The notes below the pieces were generated by a model. It was not told the DNA's origin. It did not search any database and worked only from the letters and a program-made list of their open reading frames with translations. Source: Atribacterota bacterium (GTDB taxonomy: Bacteria > Atribacterota > Phoenicimicrobiia > Phoenicimicrobiales > Phoenicimicrobiaceae). From it: DNA of 8,653 nucleotides. The stretch lies in NCBI GenBank assembly GCA_030666935.1, contig DAOUWX010000067.1:1-8653 (forward strand), in the 5' to 3' direction. Made by a program: the position numbers and the translations under genes. Shown here piece after piece: positions 1-7,118 of the stretch. How positions within the stretch are numbered: position 1 is the stretch's first letter; each line of letters opens with the position of its first letter.

Positions 1-1374
1 CTGGGGATAGCTAACCAGCTTATTGAAAATAATTTAATAGACCATAATTTTATAAACCAATATACTTTTGGCTTTGATGAGTTTAAGGAATCAGTAAAAG
101 ATTATCCTTTGGAAAAAGTCTCGACTATAACCGAAATTCCTCTGCATAAAATTAAAAGTATAATAAATTATATAAAGGAAAGTCCCCGATATGCCCTTAT
201 CTGCGGGATGGGAGTGCAAAGATGTACTAATGCAGGGCAGACGGTAAGAGCTATTTCTCTTCTGCCGGCACTAACAGGAAGTATCGGAAAAAAAGGTTGC
301 GGATTTTACTTTAGTGATAGGCAGGCCCCTGAATTAAATTGGCCCTTTTTCCCGAAAAAATCCGATAGGATTCGTAATTCCATACCGGTAGCAAAACTGG
401 CTAGCGGGATGAATAGTCAAATTGATCCACCTGTAAAAGCAATGTGGATTGAGCAGGCGAATCCTATGACCAGCAACCCGAATATTAATCTGTTAACCCG
501 GGCAATGAATAAATTAGATTTAATCGTGGTTGCCGATCTTTTTTTAACCGATACCGTCAGAATGGCAGATATAGTTTTGCCCGCCGCCTCAATGTATGAG
601 TATTTTGATTTGATAAGCGGGTACGGTCATTCTTATATTCAACTTCAACAAAAAATAATTGAGCCACCAGGTGAATGTAAACACGAAAGCGAGATGTACA
701 GACTTTTAGGAAAAAAGTTTGGGTTTAATTTAGATTATTTGCCGGAAAATAATTTGAGTACTATAGAAAAAATAATTGGCAGCTCTAATTTAAATACCAA
801 TACTAAAGGATTAAAAGAAAAACCCTATCTTCATTCCGATTATCAAGAAATTGCCTTTAGTGATTTTAAATTCAATACTCCCACTAGTAAGATAGAATTT
901 TACTCTCAGCAGACGAAAGAACAATGGGGACAAAATCCTTTACCTTTTTATTATGAGCCAATGGAAAATAAATATTCTTCCCCCGAGCTTCATGCTAAAT
1001 ATCCTTTAACTCTTATAAGTGCTCATGCCTTAAATAAGATGAATTCTCAGTTTTCAAGTAGAGAAATTTTTAAGGAAGAACCTTTTATCCGGATTAATCC
1101 CCACGATGCAGAAAGCAGGGGAATTAATGATGGCGAGAGGGTAAAAGTATACAACGAGAGAGGCAGTTTGATTTTAAAGGCTATTCTTACTGGGAAGGTC
1201 CTTCCGGGAACTGTATATACTTATTTTGGCTGGTGGGATGGAGTGCATCACGCAAACCTCAATGAACTCACCGGAGAATATATAAGTGATATAGGATATG
1301 GAACCGCATTTCACAATTGCTTAGTCGAAGTTCAAAAAAAGAACAGGGGACGGTTCTCTGTTCCCAATATTTAG
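1..1374 (+). CDS. Molybdopterin oxidoreductase, DMSO reductase family (3' part, start outside window)
   Basis: The frame is open from base 1 to the TAG at 1372-1374, giving 457 visible residues. This is the C-terminal portion of a large molybdenum/tungsten bis-pterin oxidoreductase. Visible family signatures are GMGVQR (visible residues 69-74) followed by RAI..LPALTGSIGKKGCG, the block MWIEQANPMTSNPN with ADIVLPAASMYE, and a C-terminal molydopterin dinucleotide-binding domain from about residue 334 (YPLTLIS) to FHNCLVEV. The metal-ligand residue and any N-terminal iron-sulfur site would lie upstream of the window, so the substrate (formate, thiosulfate/polysulfide, DMSO and others) cannot be assigned. 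The TTG at 109 is an internal codon and not a start, because family homology continues upstream of it. The natural end of the family fold is near VEV; the remaining tail, roughly KKNRGRFSVPNI, is encoded by an inserted palindromic repeat whose hairpin loop contains the stop codon. Family assignment is secure, subfamily is not. Confidence 0.93.
   Translation: MGIANQLIENNLIDHNFINQYTFGFDEFKESVKDYPLEKVSTITEIPLHKIKSIINYIKESPRYALICGMGVQRCTNAGQTVRAISLLPALTGSIGKKGCGFYFSDRQAPELNWPFFPKKSDRIRNSIPVAKLASGMNSQIDPPVKAMWIEQANPMTSNPNINLLTRAMNKLDLIVVADLFLTDTVRMADIVLPAASMYEYFDLISGYGHSYIQLQQKIIEPPGECKHESEMYRLLGKKFGFNLDYLPENNLSTIEKIIGSSNLNTNTKGLKEKPYLHSDYQEIAFSDFKFNTPTSKIEFYSQQTKEQWGQNPLPFYYEPMENKYSSPELHAKYPLTLISAHALNKMNSQFSSREIFKEEPFIRINPHDAESRGINDGERVKVYNERGSLILKAILTGKVLPGTVYTYFGWWDGVHHANLNELTGEYISDIGYGTAFHNCLVEVQKKNRGRFSVPNI
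1334..1363 (+). repeat. Palindromic repeat unit 1 (core CAGGGGACGGTTCTCTGT)
   Basis: An A-run (1334-1340) is followed by a 23-nt element (1341-1363) with terminal inverted arms GAACAG and CTGTTC around an 11-nt centre. The 18-nt core at 1344-1361 is the exact reverse complement of the cores at 1388-1405 and 3990-4007. The unit is translated as the end of the molybdoenzyme gene, contributing about KKNRGRFSV. From memory, GGGGACGGTTCTCTGT-type repeats are frequent in anaerobic bacterial genomes; a link to REP-type elements mobilised by Y1 transposases is an inference, and no transposase is present here. Confidence 0.9.
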
Positions 1375-1385
1375 ATAACAAAAAA

Positions 1386-1415
1386 GAACAGAGAACCGTC
1401 CCCTGTTCTTTTTTT
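1386..1415 (-). repeat. Palindromic repeat unit 2, inverted relative to unit 1
   Basis: Positions 1386-1408 are the exact reverse complement of 1341-1363, and the T-run at 1409-1415 pairs with the A-run 1334-1340. Together with unit 1 this makes a perfect 30-bp inverted repeat. The unit has its own short arms (GAACAG/CTGTTC), so it is a palindrome within a palindrome. An A-run at 1380-1385 precedes it. It lies in the intergenic space directly before the nitroreductase ribosome binding site. Confidence 0.9.
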
Positions 1416-1416
1416 T

Positions 1417-1422
1417 GGAGGG
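1417..1422 (+). promoter_or_regulatory. Ribosome binding site for the GTG-started nitroreductase gene
   Basis: GGAGGG lies 5 nt before GTG 1428 and decides the start: the in-frame extension upstream runs only through the repeat hairpin. It directly abuts the T-run of the hairpin (ending at 1416), so folding of the repeat could affect ribosome access. Confidence 0.75.
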
Positions 1423-1427
1423 ATTTA

Positions 1428-1973
1428 GTGAAATTTTTAGATTTAGTAAAAACCAGACAGAGTGTAAGAAAATATTTGGATAAACCTGTTGAGAGAGAGA
1501 AGATTGAGCGGTGTCTGGAGGCGGCGCGCCTTGCACCTTCTGCCAGCAATTCTCAGCCCTGGAGCTTTATTGTAGTAGATGACCCAAAACTAAAAGAAGC
1601 GGTGGCCAAAGAAACATTTAGTCAGCTTATATCTTTCAACCGATTTTCCCTGCAAGCACCTGTTTTAATTATATTAATTTCGGAAAGACCAGGATTTTTA
1701 AACAAAGTTGCGGAAGCAATCAAAGATAAACAATTCAGCCTTATTGATATCGGAATTACTGCCGAGCACCTTTGTCTTCAGGCAGCAGAAGAAGGATTGG
1801 GAACCTGCATGTTGGGATGGTTTAACGAAAAGGGGGTAAAAAAGTTACTCGATATTCCCCGGTCAAAAAGAGTTGAGCTTATTATAACCATAGGTTATCC
1901 GGAATCTACCGAAATACGTCCTAAAAAACGAAAGTCAATAAACCAAATCATAAATCATAACAGTTACAGCTGA
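1428..1973 (+). CDS. Nitroreductase-family FMN-dependent oxidoreductase
   Basis: This encodes 181 residues starting at GTG 1428, a normal length for the compact nitroreductase family of FMN-dependent NAD(P)H oxidoreductases. Family hallmarks are the N-terminal FMN-phosphate-binding segment TRQSVRKY (residues 9-16), the PSASNSQPW block (37-45) that contacts the flavin, the helix DIGITAEHLCLQAAEEGLGTCMLGWF (107-132), and a C-terminal IGYPE strand. These proteins usually act as cytoplasmic homodimers reducing nitro compounds, quinones or flavins; the physiological substrate here is unknown. No ferredoxin domain is fused. A longer reading frame opens at 1317 inside the preceding gene and repeat hairpin, but homology starts just after the GTG, which has a good GGAGGG site. 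No promoter of its own is visible between the hairpin and the start, so expression may depend on readthrough from the molybdoenzyme gene. Confidence 0.9.
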   Translation: MKFLDLVKTRQSVRKYLDKPVEREKIERCLEAARLAPSASNSQPWSFIVVDDPKLKEAVAKETFSQLISFNRFSLQAPVLIILISERPGFLNKVAEAIKDKQFSLIDIGITAEHLCLQAAEEGLGTCMLGWFNEKGVKKLLDIPRSKRVELIITIGYPESTEIRPKKRKSINQIINHNSYS

Positions 1974-1987
1974 AAAAAATGAGAAAA

Positions 1988-2016
1988 TTGACTCAGTTTT
2001 CCCCGGATGATATTGT
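1988..2016 (+). promoter_or_regulatory. Candidate sigma-A promoter upstream of the S9 peptidase-addBA operon
   Basis: TTGACT (1988-1993) and TATTGT (2011-2016) are separated by 17 nt, and the -10 box is preceded by an extended TGn (2008-2010). This would start transcription near 2023 and leave a leader of about 50 nt before the start at 2076. The -10 matches TATAAT at only four of six positions. It is the best candidate in the 102-nt gap 1974-2075, which otherwise holds only the next ribosome binding site. Confidence 0.45.
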
Positions 2017-2060
2017 ATAAAAAAATGATAGAAGAGTTTATTTATTAAAATTCGCAAAGC

Positions 2061-2067
2061 AAGGAGG
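2061..2067 (+). promoter_or_regulatory. Strong ribosome binding site of the S9 peptidase gene
   Basis: AAGGAGG lies 8 nt before ATG 2076. It supports that start over the out-of-frame ATG at 2069, which is too close to the site. Confidence 0.8.
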
Positions 2068-2075
2068 AATGAAAA

Positions 2076-3983
2076 ATGAAAAAGAAACTTTTATTAACCT
2101 TAGTGTTTTCAATATTTTTACTTTTCACCCTAACCTTAATGGTTCAGAGCAATCAGGATGAAGTCCCGCTAATTCCCATGGAAGATTTTTTTAGAAATCC
2201 TGAGAAAATAGGTTTTTCCTTATCTCCCAATGGAGCGTACTGGGCCTTTCTTCAGCCCTGGGAAAACCGCCTGAATATCCATGTACAGAAAATCGGGGAA
2301 GAAAAAATTACCAGGATTACCGAAGCTACAGAAAGAGATATTGCCGGATATTTATGGGCTAATAATAATCGAATCGTATATGCCCAGGATGAAGCAGGAG
2401 ATGAAAATTACAAAGTCTATGCCGTAGATATTGATGGTTCAAACAGAAACACCTTAACTCCTTTTGAAGAGGTAAAAGTTCACTTAATTGATGACCTTGA
2501 AAATAATCCGGATGAGATGCTGATGATGATGAATAAAAGGGATAAAAGGTTTTACGATGTATATCGCATTAATATTAATAACGGGGAGATGGAAATGCTT
2601 GCCAAAAACCCGGGAAATATTGTCGGATGGATAACTGATCATGAAGGGAAACTACGGGTTGCTACTACCAGTGATGGTGTAAATACCAGCATCTTATATA
2701 GAGAAAAGGAAAGCGATCCTTTTGAGGTAGTTATCACCACCAGTTTTAAAGAAACCGTAGCTCCTTTATTTTTTACTTTTGACAATAAGTACCTTTATGT
2801 TTCTTCAAATGTTGACAGGGACAAACGGGCAATTTTTAAATATGATATCGCCAATGCAAAATTCTTGGAAAAAATATACGAACATCCGGAAGTGGACGTA
2901 ACAAGCTTGTTAAGATCGAAAAAAGAAAAGAAAATTACCGGTGTTGCCTATTATACCGACAAAAGATATTATCATTTTTTCGACCGGGAACGTAAAGAAT
3001 TACAGGAAGACCTGGAGAAACGCTTGCCCGGATACGAAGTGGCAATTACCGACAGCAGTAGAGATGAAACCAAACTAATTATCATAACTTACAGCGATAA
3101 AGGTTTGGGGGCTTATTATTTTTATGATCTTACTACAGGCGAATTCAGAAAGATGATAGAGATCAGCCCCTGGCTGGAAGAAAAATATATGGCGGATATG
3201 CGGCCAATCAAATATACCTCGCGGGATGGTTTAACTATTCATGGATACTTGACCATTCCCAAAGGTTCAATTTCCCAAAATCTACCCGTAGTTATCAATC
3301 CCCATGGAGGCCCCTGGGCTAGAGATTATTGGGGATATAATCCTGAAGTACAGTTTTTGGCCAACCGGGGTTATGCCGTATTACAGATGAATTTCCGGGG
3401 TTCTACCGGATATGGCCGCAAATTTTGGGAGCTTGGATTTAAAGAATGGGGTAAAAAAATGCAGGATGATATAACTGATGGAGTCAATTGGCTAATCGAA
3501 CAGGGGATAGCAGACCCTCAAAGGATTGGAATTTATGGAGGATCTTATGGAGGATATGCCACTCTGGCCGGTGTAACTTTTACTCCGGATTTATATGCTT
3601 GCGGAGTTGATTATGTGGGTATCTCCAACATTTTCTCCTGGTTTTCAGGGATACCTCCTTATTGGGAACCCATACGGGAAATGTTTTACGAAATGGTCGG
3701 AGATCCCGAAAAAGATAAAGAGTTGCTGGAGGCAGCTTCCCCCCTCTTTCATGTTGATAAAATTAAAGTACCTCTTTTTGTCGCCCAAGGGGCCAATGAC
3801 CCCAGAGTTCCTAAAGCTGAATCGGATCAAATGGTAGAAGCATTGAAAGCTCGAGGCATTGAAATTCCTTATATGGTTAAGGATAATGAAGGCCATGGTT
3901 TTGCTAATGAAGAAAATCGGTTTGATTTTTATGGGGCCATGGAAGAATTTTTAGGTGAACATCTTGGGGGAAGGGTAGAATAA
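2076..3983 (+). CDS. Exported S9-family serine peptidase (prolyl oligopeptidase / acylaminoacyl-peptidase type)
   Basis: This encodes 635 residues, usual for bacterial S9 exopeptidases. The N-terminus has a lysine-rich start and a hydrophobic stretch (about residues 2-24, MKKKLLLTLVFSIFLLF...) typical of a signal peptide or membrane anchor; no lipobox cysteine follows. Residues about 40-365 are a repetitive beta-propeller region that in this family gates access to the active site. The C-terminal alpha/beta-hydrolase domain (about 390-635) has HGGP (410-413, oxyanion region), nucleophile Ser490 in GGSYGGY, Asp575 in GANDPRVP, and His607 in EGHGF, so the catalytic triad is complete. It probably cleaves short peptides outside the cytoplasmic membrane, for example in peptide scavenging; whether it releases dipeptides, acyl-amino acids or prolyl peptides cannot be told from sequence. 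It is the first gene after a candidate promoter, and only 3 nt separate its stop from the AddB start. Its TAA stop overlaps the A-run of a palindromic repeat unit. Confidence 0.94.
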   Translation: MKKKLLLTLVFSIFLLFTLTLMVQSNQDEVPLIPMEDFFRNPEKIGFSLSPNGAYWAFLQPWENRLNIHVQKIGEEKITRITEATERDIAGYLWANNNRIVYAQDEAGDENYKVYAVDIDGSNRNTLTPFEEVKVHLIDDLENNPDEMLMMMNKRDKRFYDVYRININNGEMEMLAKNPGNIVGWITDHEGKLRVATTSDGVNTSILYREKESDPFEVVITTSFKETVAPLFFTFDNKYLYVSSNVDRDKRAIFKYDIANAKFLEKIYEHPEVDVTSLLRSKKEKKITGVAYYTDKRYYHFFDRERKELQEDLEKRLPGYEVAITDSSRDETKLIIITYSDKGLGAYYFYDLTTGEFRKMIEISPWLEEKYMADMRPIKYTSRDGLTIHGYLTIPKGSISQNLPVVINPHGGPWARDYWGYNPEVQFLANRGYAVLQMNFRGSTGYGRKFWELGFKEWGKKMQDDITDGVNWLIEQGIADPQRIGIYGGSYGGYATLAGVTFTPDLYACGVDYVGISNIFSWFSGIPPYWEPIREMFYEMVGDPEKDKELLEAASPLFHVDKIKVPLFVAQGANDPRVPKAESDQMVEALKARGIEIPYMVKDNEGHGFANEENRFDFYGAMEEFLGEHLGGRVE

Positions 3984-4018
3984 AAAATGACAGAGAACCG
4001 TCCCCTGGTACGTTTTTT
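3982..4018 (-). repeat. Palindromic repeat unit 3, spanning the peptidase stop and the addB start
   Basis: A six-base A-run (3982-3987), TG, the 18-nt core ACAGAGAACCGTCCCCTG (3990-4007, identical to 1388-1405), five divergent bases (GTACG) and a six-base T-run (4013-4018) match repeat unit 2 from end to end. The right arm has diverged from the expected CTGTTC or CTGTCA, so this copy does not fold as well as the other two. It overlaps the last two bases of the TAA of the upstream gene and contains the ATG plus about ten codons of the downstream gene. Confidence 0.85.
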
Positions 4019-7000
4019 AAAGAGAATATGTCGGGAGAATTTAACTGATACTAAAAATTTAATTATGCCCTCTTATCTGGATGGTAATACTTTAAAAAAA
4101 ACCTTATCCAAAGAGGGCTTTTCTGCTTTAAACCTGAATATTACTACCCTTTTTGACCTGGCCAGAGATTATTGCGATGATTATATTTTAAAAAGCAGAT
4201 TAAGAATTTTAGATAATTCTTTAGGCCAGATATTCCTGCTTCAAATATTAAAAAAATTATCCCGAGAAAAATTACTAAATTATTTTCAACCTCCCACCTT
4301 TTCTCCCGGAATCAGCCGCTCGATTTATCTGGCCATAAAAGAGCTAAGAATAGCAGGATTTTCTTCCCGAAATTTTCCGCACCCTGTGATAGTTAACCCC
4401 AAAAAGAGCGAAGACCTGCTTAAGATAATGCAGGAGTATGAGAAAATATTAAAAGAACAAAATTATGTTAATGAGGCGAATATCTATCTTCAGGTGATTA
4501 AATATAAGAAAAAGAATCAGCAGAAAAAGAAGATATTCATCGTTCCCTCTAATATCGAATTAAATTATCTGGAGGAAGTATTTTTTCGGAAAATTATATT
4601 ACCGGAATCAAAGGTTATCTATTTACCCGCCCCAAGAAACTTAAAAAAGCCAACCTCTTTTTATTTTTCTGAATCCTATAAAGAAGAAGAAAATTATCCG
4701 GAAAACCAGCTTGATTATTTGTACGATTTAGATAAGATACCATCCAATCTACCCGAAAAAATTAATATTGAGTTAATCCAATCTCACGGAGAATTTAATG
4801 AAGTAAAAACGATTATCCGAAAGATAAAATCCCAAAAGATTCCTTTAGATGAAGTGAGTATTTTTTATACTGTGCAGGAACCCTATTCCCAATATCTCTA
4901 TCAGCTGTCCAGACAATATTCCTTAAATATTACTTATGGTAACGGGATAAGTATTAAAAATACCTCTCCGGCGAAACTATTTTTTGCCCTGATTGATTGG
5001 ATACGGGATAATTACAGTATAGAAAAATTATATTTTTTGCTAACCGGGGGTAATTTTGAGTATAAAAATCGGCAGTCGAATCCGGATGATATCCCCACTC
5101 CCCAGCGGGTGGCTTCTTTACTGCGCAATTCTCCGATTGGGCGCAGGAGGAATCGATATATCAAGGGATTAGATTTAAGTATAGGACAGTTAAAAAGAGA
5201 GGTTGAGCAGGTATCCGAAGACAGGCAAGAGAGATACCGCAAAAAGGTAAAAGACCTTTTTTGGGCAAAAGAGTTTATAACCCAAATTTTCCACGAATTA
5301 CCTCAAGAGAATTTTGATTATACTATCTCGCCAAAACAGATTGCCCGGGGGCTTATAAATATTGTTACTAATTACAGTAAAATAGATGAAGATACTAATT
5401 TAGACGAAGAAGCGATAAAAAAGATAAAAGAAAGATTAACTATTTTAATAGAAAATGACTATCCTCTTCCCGATATGCCCCTAAATGAAGCCCTCACCCT
5501 GATAACTGATTTAATTAAAAATGAACGGGTTAATTGTTCGGAGCCGAGAGGAGGCTGTCTGCATACTGCCAGCTATAAAAAGGGAATTTGGCTTAACCGC
5601 CTCTATAATTTTATTGTGGGAATGGATTCTGCCAAATTTCCTGATTCAGCGCACGACGGCTCTATTTTGCTGGATGCCGAGAAAAAAAATACTGACCGCA
5701 TTAATTCCAACAAAGAAAAAAGCAAAGAAAGCCGATACAAGATGCTTCAATTACTCGCTTCTCTTAAAGGCAAAATTATTCTTTCCTATTCCCGTTTTGA
5801 TACTCAAGGCAATCGGGAATTAGCCCCATCGAGTTTAATGCTGCAGCTATACCGCTTAAAAACCGGGGACAATCAGAAAGATTATTCTGATTTTTACAGC
5901 AGTTTTCAAGATACTTCCGGATTCATTCCCGGCAAGCCCCGGGAAATTCTTGATTCCGCAGATTGGTTCTTATATTCCGCAAGGCATAATTCTTTAGACA
6001 CTACTTCCCTTTTTAAGCGTATTTACCCTGTTCTATCCGAAGGTTTTGATGCCGCCCGGCAGAGAGAAAAAGAAGAGCTTAACCGCTTTAACGGAAAAGT
6101 AAAAGTAGACCCTGAACAGGTAGACCCCCGCCTTAACCGGGGGTTGATGGTATCAAGTTCCAGATTGGAATTGATTGCCTTTTGCCCTTATCTATACTTT
6201 TTAAAATATATCCTGAAAATAAAACCACCTCAAGAGATGATTGAAGACCCGGGGGTATGGTTGGACCCTGCGGAAAGAGGAATTATCTTTCATCAAATTT
6301 TTGAGGAATTTTATAAAAAGTTAAAAGAAATATCGCCACCCGGAAATTTTTTTTCTCCATCTTATGCCAACCACTGGTATATCTTAGAAGAGATTGCTCT
6401 TTCCCGGTTGGAACAAAAAAGAAAGAGGTTAGCACCTCCCAACAATCTGGTTTACCAGCATGAAAGCAAAGAAATACTGGATTCCTGCCGGTTCTTTCTA
6501 CACTGCGAAGAGGAAAAATGTAAAGGAGAAATACCAACCTATCTGGAACTTGCCTTTGGCACCCGGGATAACCAGAACGAGGAATTAGGCAAGATAAAAG
6601 CAGTAGAGCTATCCCTGCCCGGCGGTAAGTCAATCAGTTTTCAGGGGAAGATTGACCGTATAGATAAATTAAATGGGGATACTTATCGTATTATTGATTA
6701 CAAAACCGGGACCCCTTATGGGTTTAGCCGAAGTAAATATTTTCAAAATGGAAAACAGATTCAGCACGCCCTTTATGCCCTATCTCTTAAAAAAATATTA
6801 GCTAAAGCCGGAATATCCGCTTTCCCGAAAATCCAAAAAGCGGGTTATTATTTCCCCACATTGAATGGCCAGGGCAGGCAATATTTCTACGGAGAAGAAA
6901 GAAGAAATCAGGTATTGGAAATAATCGATTTATTGCTTGATATTACTGCCCAGGGAAATTTTACCATGATTCAAAAAGCGGATGATTTTATGTGTGCCGA

Positions 7001-7118
7001 TTACCGGGATATCCTGGAACAAAATCAGGTGATGGAAGTAAGCGGAAAAAATGCCAAAAAATATAATGAAGAACCTGCCCTTGATAATCTGAGGAGGCTG
7101 CAAGAAGAATATGAATAA
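3987..7118 (+). CDS. addB: AddB-like subunit of the AddAB helicase-nuclease (RecB-family PD-(D/E)XK nuclease with helicase-like N-terminus)
   Basis: This encodes 1043 residues, somewhat shorter than Bacillus AddB. The N-terminal two-thirds resemble an inactivated superfamily 1 helicase: segments such as LIMPSYLDGNTLKKTLSKEG...NITTLFDLA (about 26-60) and the GIWLNRLYNFIVGMDSAKFPDS block are recognisable, but no Walker A GxGKT is present. The C-terminal nuclease domain follows SSSRLELIAFCPYLYFL (Cys733) and carries His769 in GIIFHQIFEEF, Asp890 in GKIDRID, Asp904 and Lys906 in IIDYKTG, and the Q926xxxY930 motif, so DNA cleavage looks intact. Of the four iron-sulfur cysteines known in Bacillus AddB, only Cys733 and one C-terminal Cys1003 are seen. 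It should partner the AddA product, whose gene overlaps by 8 nt, in end resection and recombination repair. ATG 3987 lies 3 nt after the peptidase stop, with only a weak GGGGGAAGGG (3966-3975) 11 nt upstream, so translational coupling is likely. The first ten or so residues come from a repeat unit. Confidence 0.88.
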   Translation: MTENRPLVRFLKRICRENLTDTKNLIMPSYLDGNTLKKTLSKEGFSALNLNITTLFDLARDYCDDYILKSRLRILDNSLGQIFLLQILKKLSREKLLNYFQPPTFSPGISRSIYLAIKELRIAGFSSRNFPHPVIVNPKKSEDLLKIMQEYEKILKEQNYVNEANIYLQVIKYKKKNQQKKKIFIVPSNIELNYLEEVFFRKIILPESKVIYLPAPRNLKKPTSFYFSESYKEEENYPENQLDYLYDLDKIPSNLPEKINIELIQSHGEFNEVKTIIRKIKSQKIPLDEVSIFYTVQEPYSQYLYQLSRQYSLNITYGNGISIKNTSPAKLFFALIDWIRDNYSIEKLYFLLTGGNFEYKNRQSNPDDIPTPQRVASLLRNSPIGRRRNRYIKGLDLSIGQLKREVEQVSEDRQERYRKKVKDLFWAKEFITQIFHELPQENFDYTISPKQIARGLINIVTNYSKIDEDTNLDEEAIKKIKERLTILIENDYPLPDMPLNEALTLITDLIKNERVNCSEPRGGCLHTASYKKGIWLNRLYNFIVGMDSAKFPDSAHDGSILLDAEKKNTDRINSNKEKSKESRYKMLQLLASLKGKIILSYSRFDTQGNRELAPSSLMLQLYRLKTGDNQKDYSDFYSSFQDTSGFIPGKPREILDSADWFLYSARHNSLDTTSLFKRIYPVLSEGFDAARQREKEELNRFNGKVKVDPEQVDPRLNRGLMVSSSRLELIAFCPYLYFLKYILKIKPPQEMIEDPGVWLDPAERGIIFHQIFEEFYKKLKEISPPGNFFSPSYANHWYILEEIALSRLEQKRKRLAPPNNLVYQHESKEILDSCRFFLHCEEEKCKGEIPTYLELAFGTRDNQNEELGKIKAVELSLPGGKSISFQGKIDRIDKLNGDTYRIIDYKTGTPYGFSRSKYFQNGKQIQHALYALSLKKILAKAGISAFPKIQKAGYYFPTLNGQGRQYFYGEERRNQVLEIIDLLLDITAQGNFTMIQKADDFMCADYRDILEQNQVMEVSGKNAKKYNEEPALDNLRRLQEEYE
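6124..6144 (+). repeat. Small GC-rich inverted repeat inside addB
   Basis: ACCCCCG (6124-6130) and CGGGGGT (6138-6144) form a perfect 7-bp stem with a 7-nt loop. It encodes DPRLNRGL in the linker just before the nuclease domain and is the GC-richest hairpin noticed in an AT-rich gene. It may be chance or may slow ribosomes at a domain boundary. Confidence 0.35.

Larger units (their letters stand above)
1334..1416 (+). terminator. 30-bp hairpin with T-run, possible intrinsic terminator
   Basis: Stem 1334-1363 pairs perfectly with 1386-1415 around a 22-nt AT-rich loop (1364-1385) and the structure ends in eight T's (1409-1416). The stop codon of the molybdoenzyme gene (1372-1374) is inside the loop. 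The shape fits an intrinsic terminator, but it derives from two inverted repeat units, most T's are themselves in the stem, and a translating ribosome covers the left arm up to the stop. Termination efficiency cannot be judged from sequence. If it terminates, the downstream nitroreductase gene would need readthrough or a promoter within the upstream gene. Confidence 0.55.

Noticed and set aside
109..111. TTG as start of the molybdoenzyme gene
   Set aside because: The frame is open to base 1 and the upstream residues continue the protein fold; the true start is outside the window.
1317..1427. In-frame N-terminal extension of the nitroreductase from ATG 1317
   Set aside because: It reads through the end of the previous gene and the repeat hairpin, has no family similarity, and the GTG at 1428 has a well-placed GGAGGG.
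1268..1549. Two minus-strand reading frames (1268-1549 and 1321-1536) over the repeat
   Set aside because: They cover the antisense of two real genes and stay open because the repeat lacks stops in several frames; no family features or ribosome binding sites.
2016..2021. TATAAA as the -10 box for the peptidase promoter
   Set aside because: Its spacing to TTGACT would be 22 nt, too long; TATTGT at 17 nt with an extended TG is the better candidate.
3595..3896. Overlapping frames in the peptidase catalytic domain (3595-3837 plus, 3645-3896 minus)
   Set aside because: They overlap the conserved S9 catalytic region and have no independent support.
1334..4018. CRISPR-like array from the three repeat copies
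   Set aside because: Copies differ in orientation, are irregularly spaced by 2.6 kb of genes, and no cas genes are present.
5012..6633. Small overlapping frames inside addB on both strands (5012-5242, 5521-5823, 6283-6633)
   Set aside because: Shadow frames within a well-supported gene, with no recognisable domains.
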